Shown here in pieces: positions 52,917-61,700 of a stretch of DNA of 64,000 bases. The notes beneath the pieces are model-generated. The model was not told where the DNA came from, searched no databases, and was given only the letters and a program-made list of their open reading frames with translations. Source of the DNA: CAYPTB01 sp964413535 (GTDB lineage: Bacteria; Planctomycetota; UBA1135; GCA-002686595); assembly GCA_964413535.1 (NCBI GenBank), contig CAYPTB010000007.1:62001-126000 (forward strand). The letters run 5' to 3'. Made by a program: the position numbers and the translations under genes. Position 1 is the stretch's first letter. Every line of letters begins with the position of its first letter.

Positions 52917-53453
52917 TTGGCTTGGATCGAGACGATCGACGCCGCCGCCGCCGAAGGCGTCCTCGCCGACCTGTACGCCCGCGTGCGCGACCCGGTCACG
53001 GGCGCGGTCGACAACATCCTCGCCGTCCACGCGCTCCACCCCGCGGGGTTGAAGGCGCACTTCGCGCTCTACGGCGCAGCCATGCAGGGCACGCGCGGGC
53101 TCCCCAAGGCGGAGCGCGAGATGATCGCGCTGCTCGTGAGCGTGCTCAACGGCTGCCACTACTGAGTGACCCATCATCGGCGCGGTCTGCGCCGCTGCCT
53201 CTCCGACGACGCGCTCGCGGAGGCGATCGAGGAGGACTACGCCTCGGCCGGTCTCGACGCGCGGCGCCTCGCGCTGCTCGGCTTCGTCGAGAAGCTCACC
53301 CTGCGGCCGGCCGAGGTCGTGCGCGAGGACGTGCTCGCGCTGCGCGCGGTCGACTTCGCCGACCAGGACGTGCTCGCGATCGTCGAGTGCGCGGCCTACT
53401 ACGCCTACGTGAACCGCATCGCCGCAGGGCTCGGGGTCGAGCTCGAAGGCTGA
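52917..53453 (+). CDS. Candidate selenoprotein: AhpD/CMD-family peroxidase-related enzyme with in-frame TGA (Sec83)
   Basis: A 178-residue protein read through a TGA at 53163-53165. The N-terminal part is MAWIETIDAAAAEGVLADLY ... HPAGLKAHFALYGAAM ... LPKAEREMIALLVSVLNGCHY; after the TGA it continues VTHHRRGLRR and ends AAYYAYVNRIAAGLGVELEG. Homologs of this AhpD-like family have NxCHYCVTHH, so the TGA replaces the second Cys of the CxxC redox site, giving C80-H-Y-U83. The enzyme family reduces hydroperoxides. TTG at 52917 has AGAGGAGG six bases upstream, matching the usual MxWI start. The same frame is open on both sides of the TGA. It lies 46 bp after the rhamnosidase gene and converges on the exporter. 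A nonsense mutation or sequencing error is the alternative. Confidence 0.78.
53163..53194 (+). promoter_or_regulatory. Putative bacterial SECIS element with its UGA codon
   Basis: After the TGA (53163-53165) a perfect 6-bp stem CGGCGC (53178-53183) / GCGCCG (53189-53194) closes a 5-nt loop GGTCT. The loop begins 18 nt after the codon and has G in its first two positions. This fits the bacterial SECIS model (loop 16-37 nt from UGA, G among the first two loop bases). The same bases encode ordinary residues of the protein. Confidence 0.65.
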
Positions 53454-53456
53454 CCG

Positions 53457-54623
53457 TCACCCGCGCCGCAGCGCCTCGGTGGGCACGAGCCGCGCCGCGC
53501 GCCACGCCGGCCACGCGCCGCCCAGGAGTCCGAGCAGGAGCGCGAAGGCGATCGCCGTCGCGATCACGGGCGGCGTGACGCGGAAGGCGAAGGCGACCTC
53601 GGTGAAGGTCTGGAAGTTCGTGGTGCCGGTGCGCACGCCGTCGAGGGGCAGGACGACGAGGGCGCCGAGCACGCCGCCGAGCAGGCCGAGCAGGAGCGAC
53701 TCGCGCAGGAACGCGACGAAGATCGACCACGGCCGGAAGCCGATCGACAGCAGCACGCCGATCTCGTGCACGCGCGACGCGAGCGCCGCGAGCATCGTGT
53801 TCGTGCCGGTGAAGACCGCTGCCGTGCCCATCACGAGCGCGAGGAAGGTGCCGAGCACGACGAGCACGGCGGAGAGTGCTTGCGTCTGCGACGAGAGATA
53901 CGCGCGCTCGCTCATCACCTTGGTCGGCACCTGACGGTCGTTGGCCAGGCGCGTGGCGAGGGCGTCGACATCCGTGCCCGGCACGAGGCGCGCCACGACG
54001 CGGCTGAACATCGGGCGCTGCAGCGCTTCCATGAGCCGCTCGCTGTCGCCCCACAGCTCCGAAGCGAACGGCCCGTCGTGGTCGAAGATGCCGACGACGC
54101 GGAAAGGTGTCGTGTTGAGCACGATGACGTCACCGAGGGCGCTGTTGCCGATGCGCGTCGTCAACGCGCGGCCGACGATCAGCTCGTCCGAACCCGGCGT
54201 GAAGCGCCGCCCTTCGATAAAGCTGATGTCGTCGCCGCGCAGGTCGAAGCTCGCGCTCTGCACGCCGCGGATGGGCACGTTCGTCTCGCCGCCGTCGTGC
54301 TTGCGCAACCGCACGGCCAGGTAGAGCTCCCGCGCAGCCAGCGGGGCGCCGGCGCCGTCGAGCGCGATCTCCGGGGTCGACTTGACCAGGATCTCGGCGC
54401 GCTCGCGCGGGAAGGCGCTCTCGCCTTCCGACGTCGCTCCCGGCCGCAGGAAGACGACGACGTCCTCGCGGCCGGCCTCGCGGAACAAGCGCGTGAAGCC
54501 CTGCTGCAGCGAGAGCACGCCGGCCAGCACGGCCACCGTCGCGGCGATGCCGACGACGGTCAGGAGGGTGGAGGTGCGGCGCACGAGGAGACCGCGCACG
54601 TTGTAGGTGATCGGCAGTCCCAT
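53457..54623 (-). CDS. MacB/FtsX-type ABC transporter permease
   Basis: A 388-residue permease: a first helix near residues 18-40 (RTSTLLTVVGIAATVAVLAGVLSL), a periplasmic MacB_PCD-like region (about 45-245: VPIRGVQSASFDLRGDDISFIEGRRFTPGSDELIVGRALTTR), and three C-terminal helices forming the FtsX domain (SRVHEIGVLLSIGFRPWSIFVAFLRESLLLGLLGGVLGAL; PPVIATAIAFALLLGLLGGAWPAWRAARLVPTEALR). It is the second of two permeases and ends 3 bp from the convergent candidate selenoprotein gene. It works with the ATPase and adaptor encoded upstream in the operon. Confidence 0.92.
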   Translation of the reverse strand: MGLPITYNVRGLLVRRTSTLLTVVGIAATVAVLAGVLSLQQGFTRLFREAGREDVVVFLRPGATSEGESAFPRERAEILVKSTPEIALDGAGAPLAARELYLAVRLRKHDGGETNVPIRGVQSASFDLRGDDISFIEGRRFTPGSDELIVGRALTTRIGNSALGDVIVLNTTPFRVVGIFDHDGPFASELWGDSERLMEALQRPMFSRVVARLVPGTDVDALATRLANDRQVPTKVMSERAYLSSQTQALSAVLVVLGTFLALVMGTAAVFTGTNTMLAALASRVHEIGVLLSIGFRPWSIFVAFLRESLLLGLLGGVLGALVVLPLDGVRTGTTNFQTFTEVAFAFRVTPPVIATAIAFALLLGLLGGAWPAWRAARLVPTEALRRG

Positions 54624-54627
54624 CGCG

Positions 54628-55797
54628 CTAGACCTCCGCTCGCAGGGCGGCCACGGGGCGCAAGCGCATCGCGTGCCAGGCCGGAACGACGCCGGCCACG
54701 ATGCCGAGCAGCGCGGCGACGACGAGTCCGAGGATGCGCACTTCGCTCGACACTGCGTAGCCCGGGAACATCATCGTCAGCATGGCCGGCATACCGGACT
54801 CGCTCATCACCGCCAAGCCCACTCCCAGCGCGCCAGCCACGAGGCACAGGAAGACCGACTCGGCGAGCAGCAGCGCGAAGACTGTCCCGTCGCCGAAGCC
54901 CAAGGCCTTCAACACACCCAGGTCGCGCGTGCGCTCGCGTCCGGCCATGACCATCGTGTTCACGGCGGCGAGCAGGATGGCGAACAGGACGCCCATGCCG
55001 ATCGAGTTGAGCAGCGTGGGCACACTGCCGAACATGCTCACGAACTGGCGGTTGAACTCGCGCTCGGTGGTCGTTTGCACGACCTGCGGGCCGTTCTCGA
55101 ACAACGCGTCGATCTCCGCCATCACGGTCACCGGATCGCTTCCCGTCTCGACACGCACCGCGTACACGCCTACGCCATCGGGGCCTTCGGCCGCCTCGAG
55201 CTCCAGCGCCTGGTCGAGGTACTCGTGGTGAAAGTAGAGCGTGCGCTGGTCGACGGCGCCGACCGGAGCGTCGTACAGGGCCTGGACCTCGAACTCCCAG
55301 GCCGTGCCGTCCGACCGCGCGAAGATCGTGCCCTGGATGGGCACGGTGTCACCGACCTTCCAACGGAACTCTTCGGCGAGCACCCGGCCGACGAGGCAAC
55401 CGTTGCGTCGCGCGATGAAGTCCTGCGCCGTGCCGTCGACGATCTCGAGCTCGGGGTAGAGGTCGAGCAAGCGCTCGGGGTCCACCGCGAACTGCGCGAA
55501 GAAACTGTCCTCGTCGGTCGCGTACCGGCCGCCGAACCAGGAAAGCTTGCACGACGTCGCGATGCCTTCGACGGCCTCGATCTTCGGTTGGTAGGCGTGC
55601 GGGAGCTCGACGAACAGACTCACGGCGGACTGCACGATCAAGCGGTTGGCCGCCGCAGCGTCGATGCCCGCGTCGAGAGCGCCGATGACTGAGCGCAACA
55701 CGCACAAGAGGAACGTCGCCACGACGATCGACGCCATGGTCAAGGCCGAGCGCAGCGGGTGCGACAGCAAGTAGCGCCAAACGAGTGGCCAGGGCAT
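54628..55797 (-). CDS. MacB/FtsX-type ABC transporter permease
   Basis: A 389-residue permease of the same type: MPWPLVWRYLLSHPLRSALTMASIVVATFLLCVLRS at the start, a periplasmic MacB_PCD-like domain with LVGRVLAEEFRWKVGDTVPIQ, and a C-terminal FtsX domain (AAVNTMVMAGRERTRDLGVLKALGFGDGTVFALLLAESVFLCLVAGALGVGLA; MRLRPVAALRAEV). The ATG at 55797 has GGAAGG upstream; a TTG at 55806 would overlap the ATPase stop. The two permease genes are 4 bp apart and likely form a heterodimer. Confidence 0.92.
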   Translation of the reverse strand: MPWPLVWRYLLSHPLRSALTMASIVVATFLLCVLRSVIGALDAGIDAAAANRLIVQSAVSLFVELPHAYQPKIEAVEGIATSCKLSWFGGRYATDEDSFFAQFAVDPERLLDLYPELEIVDGTAQDFIARRNGCLVGRVLAEEFRWKVGDTVPIQGTIFARSDGTAWEFEVQALYDAPVGAVDQRTLYFHHEYLDQALELEAAEGPDGVGVYAVRVETGSDPVTVMAEIDALFENGPQVVQTTTEREFNRQFVSMFGSVPTLLNSIGMGVLFAILLAAVNTMVMAGRERTRDLGVLKALGFGDGTVFALLLAESVFLCLVAGALGVGLAVMSESGMPAMLTMMFPGYAVSSEVRILGLVVAALLGIVAGVVPAWHAMRLRPVAALRAEV

Positions 55798-55802
55798 GGC
55801 GT

Positions 55803-56522
55803 TCAAGCCTTCCGCGCGCTCGGGAGGGCGGCGCGCTTCGCTTCGATGCGCCCGAGGCGTCCCTTGTCGAGGTGCACGACGAGGTCGGCGGCGTCCGCGG
55901 CGTGCGGGTCGTGCGTGACCATCAGGATCGTCTTCGAGAGCTTCTCGTTCAGCTCGCGCAGGAGCGCCAGCACCTGCGAGCTCGACTCGCGGTCGAGGTC
56001 GCCGGTCGGCTCGTCCGCCAGGATCATCGTGGGGTCGGTCACGAACGCGCGCGCGATCGCGACGCGCTGCTCCTGACCGCCGGAGAGCTGGCTCGGCCGG
56101 TGCTTCGCGCGGTCGGCGAGGCCCACGAGCTCGAGCGCGTAGCGCGCGCGCTCGCGGCGCTCGTGGCGCGAGAGCGGCGTGAGCAGGAGCGGCAGCTCCA
56201 CGTTCTGCTCGGCCGTCAGCACGGGCAACAGGTTGAAGCCCTGGAACACGAACCCGACGTTGGCGGCGCGCCAGGCCGCGAGCTCGGCGTTGCCGAGCGC
56301 GTCCAGTTCTTCGCCGCCCACGCGCACGACGCCCGCGTCGGGCCGATCGAGGCCGCCGATCAGGTTCAGGAGCGTCGTCTTGCCCGAGCCCGACGGTCCC
56401 ATCAGCGCGTAGAAGCTGCCGCGGTCCATGTCGAGGTCGAGGCCGTCGAGCACGACGAGCTCCTCACCCCCGCGACGGTAGACGCGCGTCACGCCCTGCA
56501 ACTCGATCAGCTTCTCCGCCAT
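55803..56522 (-). CDS. MacB/LolD-type ABC transporter ATP-binding protein
   Basis: A 239-residue ATPase of the LolD/MacB group. Walker A is GPSGSGKTTLLN, the Q-loop is VFQGFNLLPVLTAEQNVELPL, the signature is LSGGQEQRVAIARAF, Walker B is MILADEPTGDLD, and the H-loop is MVTHDPHAAD. It powers the two FtsX-type permeases encoded next. The operon order adaptor-ATPase-permease-permease is that of MacAB-like exporters or mechanotransmission complexes, which do not import. Confidence 0.95.
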   Translation of the reverse strand: MAEKLIELQGVTRVYRRGGEELVVLDGLDLDMDRGSFYALMGPSGSGKTTLLNLIGGLDRPDAGVVRVGGEELDALGNAELAAWRAANVGFVFQGFNLLPVLTAEQNVELPLLLTPLSRHERRERARYALELVGLADRAKHRPSQLSGGQEQRVAIARAFVTDPTMILADEPTGDLDRESSSQVLALLRELNEKLSKTILMVTHDPHAADAADLVVHLDKGRLGRIEAKRAALPSARKA

Positions 56523-56546
56523 GGCCTGCTCCTCGCCTTCCCAGGG

Positions 56547-57965
56547 CTACTCCTCGACGCGCACCCGGTCGCCGTCCACGAGCGTACCCGGCGGCGAGAG
56601 CACGATGCGCTCGCCGTCCGAGAGACCCGAATCGATCGCCACGCGGCCCGAGCGCTCGGCGCCCCTCTCGACGGGCCGGAAGCGCGCGACGTCGCGCTCG
56701 AGCACGAACACACCGTCCCGACCGTCGATCACCACGACGGCGTCGATCGGCACGAGCAGGCGCGGCTCCGCCGCGGGAGCCTGCGCCTCGGTCGCCTCAC
56801 CGTCGACCTCGGGCAGGAACACGACGCGCACGCCCATCTCGGGCCGCAGCCGCTCGTCCGGCGCGTCGAGCACGACGCGCACCTCGATCGTGGCCTTCTG
56901 GCGGTCCGCCGTCGGCCAGATGCGCGACACGCGTCCCGTGTACGTGCGCTCCGGGTACGCGTCGAGGTACACGCTCGCCCTCGCGCCTTCGCGCACGGCG
57001 GAGAGGCTCGTCTCCGGCACGTCCGCCTGCACCTCGAGCGAGGCGAAGTCGACCATCGTGCACACCGAGCCGCGCGCGCTCGTGCCGCCCACGACGTTGG
57101 GCGACACGACCTCACCGACCTCGGCGTCCTTGAGCACGACGATTCCGTCGAAGGGCGCGCGCACCTCGGTCTTCTCGAGCACGGCCGCGGCCTCGTCGCG
57201 CGAGGCGCGGGCCGACGCGAGCCGCGCCGTGGCTTCGGAGAGCCGCGCCACCGCCGCGCGCACTTCCGCCGCGCCCGTGTTCGTCGCCGCGCGGGCGCTC
57301 TCCTCCTCGGCCCGCGACGACTCGAGCCGCGCCTCGGCCTGCTCGAGCTTCACGCGCGCGTCGTCGAGATCCATGGTCGAGCTGATGCGCTCCGAGACGA
57401 GCTCGCTCGTGCGCCCGTGGCTGAGCTCCGCGAGCTCGAGGCCCGCCACGTCCTCGCGCACGCGCTTCGCCGCCGCGACGAGCGAAGCGTCGAGGCGCCC
57501 GATCTCGCTCTCGGCCGCCTCGATCGAGGCCTGCGCGGTCCGCACGGCCGCCTCCGCGACCGCCACCTCGGACTCGGCGCGCCGCAGCGCCGCCTCGTAC
57601 TCCTCGGAGTAGATGCGCGCCACCACGTCGCCCTTGCGCACGACCGAGCCCTCCTCCACCAGCATCTCCACGATCCGCCCGGGCGTGTCCGCGGACAGCG
57701 CGGCGCGCCGCCGCGCGACGACGTAGCCGTTCGCGGCCGTTCCGCGCACGGCGCCGGCCGCGGCCGGATGGCTCGCCGCAACGCGCGCGGCGCGCACGCG
57801 CGGCAGCCGGAGTGCGTCGAGCCGGTCTCGAAGCGGCGCGCGGAAGAGCCACACCACGGCGCCGGCCATGCAGAGCAGCACGAGCGGGAGCACGAAGGGC
57901 GGCCCGCGCCGCCGCCGCCGGCTCGTGGGAGCGGCGCGGTCGATCTTCAGCTTGTCGAGGTCCAA
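56547..57965 (-). CDS. Efflux RND/ABC periplasmic adaptor subunit (HlyD/MacA family)
   Basis: A 472-residue membrane fusion protein. A basic N-terminus (TSRRRRRGP) precedes one membrane helix (about 22-42). It then shows the lipoyl half-motif NGYVVARRRAALSADTPGRIVEMLVEEGSVVRKGDVVARI, a long alpha hairpin of about 150 residues (coiled coil rich in Ala/Glu), the return lipoyl part VRAPFDGIVVLKDAEVGEVV, the beta-barrel (FASLEVQADVPETSL) and a membrane-proximal domain. It should dock the ABC exporter to a TolC-type channel, of which one (fused) lies 3 kb away at 48 kb. The start is TTG at 57965; no ATG lies close. Confidence 0.9.
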   Translation of the reverse strand: MDLDKLKIDRAAPTSRRRRRGPPFVLPLVLLCMAGAVVWLFRAPLRDRLDALRLPRVRAARVAASHPAAAGAVRGTAANGYVVARRRAALSADTPGRIVEMLVEEGSVVRKGDVVARIYSEEYEAALRRAESEVAVAEAAVRTAQASIEAAESEIGRLDASLVAAAKRVREDVAGLELAELSHGRTSELVSERISSTMDLDDARVKLEQAEARLESSRAEEESARAATNTGAAEVRAAVARLSEATARLASARASRDEAAAVLEKTEVRAPFDGIVVLKDAEVGEVVSPNVVGGTSARGSVCTMVDFASLEVQADVPETSLSAVREGARASVYLDAYPERTYTGRVSRIWPTADRQKATIEVRVVLDAPDERLRPEMGVRVVFLPEVDGEATEAQAPAAEPRLLVPIDAVVVIDGRDGVFVLERDVARFRPVERGAERSGRVAIDSGLSDGERIVLSPPGTLVDGDRVRVEE

Positions 57966-58203
57966 GGGTGAGGCCTGTCGCGCCGGCGCGGGCGGAAGAG
58001 GCTACCCGAGACCATGGCCTGCCAGGAACACGCGCGGGGTGCCGGGCGAGCTCGATCGAGCTGTGCCGCGCTCGCGGCGTCGAAGCCGGACGTTCCGTCC
58101 AGCGTGTCCCGTTGCGGCGATCTCGCGCAACCCAGTGATCGAAGCGGGCGCCGACCCGACGCTACACTGCTCCCGTTCGAAACCCGCGCGAGGCTCCCCG
58201 TAC

Positions 58204-58749
58204 ATGCAGATCAACGCTCTCGACCTCCGCAAGGGCCACCTCGTCCGACACGCGGGGCGCATCTGCACCGTCTGGGGCTGGAGCATCATGCGCAACGACC
58301 GGCGTCAGTACGTGTACGTGACGCTGAAGGACCTGGCGACGGGCCGCATCCAGGAGCTGAAGGGGCACGGCGACGACAAGTTCGAGTTCCTCGAGAACGA
58401 GAAGATCACGCTCTCCCACTCCTACTCCGACGGCATCGAAGAAGTCTTCTACGACCCGGACGGGAACGAGTTCCGCTGTCCCACCGAGGCCGCCAAGGAC
58501 GCGCTCCTGTGGAAGAGCGACAGCTACGTCGGCTTCATCGTGGACGCCGAGCTGATCTCCATCTCGACTCCGGCCACGGTGATCGCGACCGTGGCGGAAA
58601 CGGCGCCGCCGATGAAGGGCGGCGGGAACAGCGGCTTGAAGGACGCGATGCTCGAGAACGGCGTCAAGGTGCGCGTCCCGAACCTCGTGAGCACCGGCGA
58701 GCAGATCCGCGTCGACCCGCTGACGCTCGAATTCCGCGAGCGCGCGTGA
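58204..58749 (+). CDS. Divergent elongation factor P (EF-P)-like protein
   Basis: A 181-residue three-domain protein. The N-terminal KOW-like domain is MQINALDLRKGHLVRHAGRICTVWGWSIMRNDRRQYVYVTLKDLATGRIQEL. The second domain has LSHSYSDGIEEVFYDPDGNEF (EF-P usual: 'f.y.dgd.y.fmd.e.yeq'). The C-terminal OB domain ends LENGVKVRVPNLVSTGEQIRVDPLTLEF, matching the EF-P end. EF-P rescues ribosomes stalled on proline runs through a modified Lys or Arg at the tip of the first loop. Here the tip reads MRNDRRQ instead of the usual 'KPGKGQA'; the position of the modified Lys aligns with Asp, or an Arg if shifted. It lies divergent from the exporter operon. Confidence 0.85.
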   Translation: MQINALDLRKGHLVRHAGRICTVWGWSIMRNDRRQYVYVTLKDLATGRIQELKGHGDDKFEFLENEKITLSHSYSDGIEEVFYDPDGNEFRCPTEAAKDALLWKSDSYVGFIVDAELISISTPATVIATVAETAPPMKGGGNSGLKDAMLENGVKVRVPNLVSTGEQIRVDPLTLEFRERA

Positions 58750-58783
58750 GCGGGTAGGACTTACAGGGAGATCGCTCGTACCA

Positions 58784-61700
58784 CTACTCCTGTTCGCCGG
58801 TGAGCACCCACGCGGCCCAGTCGCGCGTCGTGTACGCGGACTCGCCGCCCCTGGCGCGGGCGTCGCGCAGGTGCATCTTCGCTTCCCACAACGCCCGGTG
58901 CTTGGGCTTCCTCTCCACCCACAGCCGGCGATAGAAGTCGAGCATCAGCGCGCGAGTCGCTTCGTCGGGCACCTTCCACAGGGAAGTGATCACCGACCGC
59001 GCGCCGGCCATCTGCAAGGCGCGCTGCAGGGATGCCACGCCCTGGCCGGCGCGGCGTTGGCCGACGTTCGTGTCGCAGGCGGAGAGCACCGCGAGATCGC
59101 AGCCGGTGAGGTCGAGCGTCGCCAGCTCTTCGGCCGTCACCAAGCCCGGCACGCGGCCGAGCGCGTCCTCGGGCAGGTTCGCACCCGCGAGCGCCAAGCC
59201 GCACAGGAGCATCGGGCTCATCCCGCGGATCTGCTCCTCGCCGCTCTGGCGCACCCCGAGACCCGTGTGCAGATCGAGCGGCTCGGGATCCTGCCACGAG
59301 CGAATCGACTCCGCTGCGTACCAGCCGTGCGTCGCGACGTGCAACCACCGCGCGCGCGGCGCATGTGCCTCCAACGACTCGCGCGAAGCTCGGCGTCGGT
59401 CGAGGACGAGAGTCGGCTCCGAATCGAAGACGTCCGCGTGGAGATCCGCGAGCTCGCGCGCTTCCGACCGAGTGAAGGCGAGCGGCGTGAAGCCGCGCTC
59501 CCACGCGCCGCCGCGCAGGATCGCGGCGACCTGCGGCGTGCTCCCGTCGGATCCTTCCGTCACCGGGTCCAGGTCGTTCGGGCCGAGTGGCGCTTCGTCG
59601 AACGACGCACCGCCCAGCGCGAGGAGCGCTCCCGACGCAGGGGACGCGGACGCCTTCTCGAGCAGCTCGACCGTGGTGCTCCGCACCTCGATGCGCAGGC
59701 GCTCGCCGACGAGCGCGGCGGTGGGTGACGCGTCTCCCACCTGCGTCGTCGGCAAGCTGTCGATCGGCACCAGGTGCAGCACGTCCTCGAGCACGACGAT
59801 CAGACGCTCCACGTCGCCCGTCGCCGACAGGACCGGATCCAGGACGAGCCGCCGCAGCTCCTCGCCGCGCTGGCGCTCCGCTCCCAGCCGTCGCGTTGCG
59901 ACGTCGCGCTCCGGATCCGCGTCGGCATGGAGCCCGCGTTCCCCGCCCGCTCCCTCGAGCCCGACGCCGACCGCATCGCGCCAGGCGCTCACCGCAGCCT
60001 GGATGGGGTGCAGCGGCCCGAGGTCGACGAAGACGAGCGGGGCCTCGCCAGCGTCGGCGGCCGGTCGCACGACGAAAGCGCACAGGCTGTCGACCACCTC
60101 CACGACGCTCTTCGCGGGCTCCGATCCCGCCGGATCTTCGACGACGCCGATGTTCTCGCGCCTGTAGCACCGGTACCCGACGACGGCCTCGTCCGACTCG
60201 AGGACGGAGGCGACCACCGCGGCGTCCGGCTCGAGGCTTGCTCCACGCTCTCCGAGGGACTCGCGGACCGACGCGACGAGCTCTCGCTCGAGCGCATCCC
60301 GTCGAGCCAGCGCCGACTGGAGCTCGCCGCTCGTCGCGCCCTTCTGCGCCAGCGCGGCCAGCTCGTCCGCGCTCTCGCGCAGCACCGCGCGCGACGCCGC
60401 GAGACGCTCGGAACGCGACGCAACGTGCGCCAGTGCGCTCGCCGCGAGCGGTGCGCCGCGCGTGGACTCGGAGAGGGCGAAGCTTCCGTCGAGCAGCTCG
60501 GGCATCGGCTCGAACGCGCCGTTGCCGGCCGTGAAGGAGAGAGCGAGACCGAGGCTCTCCGACAGGTGCGCGCAGCGCTCCTCCGCCTCGCGCCGGGAGA
60601 CCGTGAGCACCGCCTCGCGCGCCATGCGGGCGTGGGAGCGCAGCATCGCTCCGAGGAGCTCGGCGCATTGCTCCCGTTCGCGCTCCCTCACCGGCTCTCC
60701 ACTCGCCGTGCTCGAAGCCGACGCGGCCTGACGGGCGATGATCCGGGCCAAGTTCATCCGCACGCTCTGGAGGTCGGGGTGCTCCTCGGGCAACGTTCGG
60801 AGACGGACTTCGAGCACCTGCTCCGTGAGCGTGCGCGCGCCGTGCAGGTCGCCGCCCTGCTGGTACATCGTCGCGGCCAGGTTGCCGCGCGCCATCTGGA
60901 GGTAGGGGTGCTCCTCGGGCAGCGTGCGCGAGCGCGCCGCGAGCACCTGCTCCTCGAGCGCGCGAGCTCCCTGGAAGTCGCCCTGCTGCTTCAGCGTCCC
61001 GGCCAGGTTCTGCCGCGCCGCTTGGAGGTCCGGGTGCTCCTCGGAAACCGTGCGCGAGAGGATCGCGAGCACGTGCTCCTCGAGCGCGCGGGCTCCTTGC
61101 AGGTCGCCGAGCGTCTTGATCGTCGAAGCCAGGTTCCCGCGCGCCGACTGGAGGTCGGGATGCCCCTCGGGCAGCGTGCGCGAGCGGACCGCGAGCACTT
61201 GCTCCTCGAGCGCACGTGCGCCTTGCATGTCGCCGAGTGCCTTCATCGTCAAGGCGAGGTTCCCGCGCGCCGCCTGGAGATCGGGATGCTCTTCGGGCAG
61301 CGTGCGCGAGCGGACGGCGAGCACCTGCTCCGCGAGCGCGCGGGCGCCGTACAGGTCGCCGAGATCCGCAAGCGTCGTGGCCAGGTTCTGGCGAGCCGTC
61401 AGGACGTCGGGGTCCTCCTCGGGCAACGCGCGCGAGTAAACCTCGAGCACTCGTTCCTCGAGCGCACGGGTGCCGCGCAGGTCGCCGAGCCCGTGCAGCG
61501 TCGCGGCCAGGTGCCGGCGAGCGTTCTGGAGGTCGGGATGTCCCTCGGGCAGCGTGCGCGAGTAGACCTCGAGCACCTGCTCCTCGATCACGCGGGAGTT
61601 GCGGAGGTCGCCGAGCCGCTTCAACGCACCGATGAGGTCCCACCGCGCCGCCTGGATGTCCTCGTGCTCGTCGGGCAGTACGCGCGACAGGACGTCGAGC

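Noticed and set aside
50258..53017. 919-residue minus-strand open frame opposite the rhamnosidase
   Set aside because: Shadow frame; the opposite strand encodes a clear GH78 enzyme.
52836..53165. Separate 109-residue gene ending at the TGA
   Set aside because: The C-terminal half of the same family continues in the same frame directly after the TGA, so a single recoded gene explains it better.
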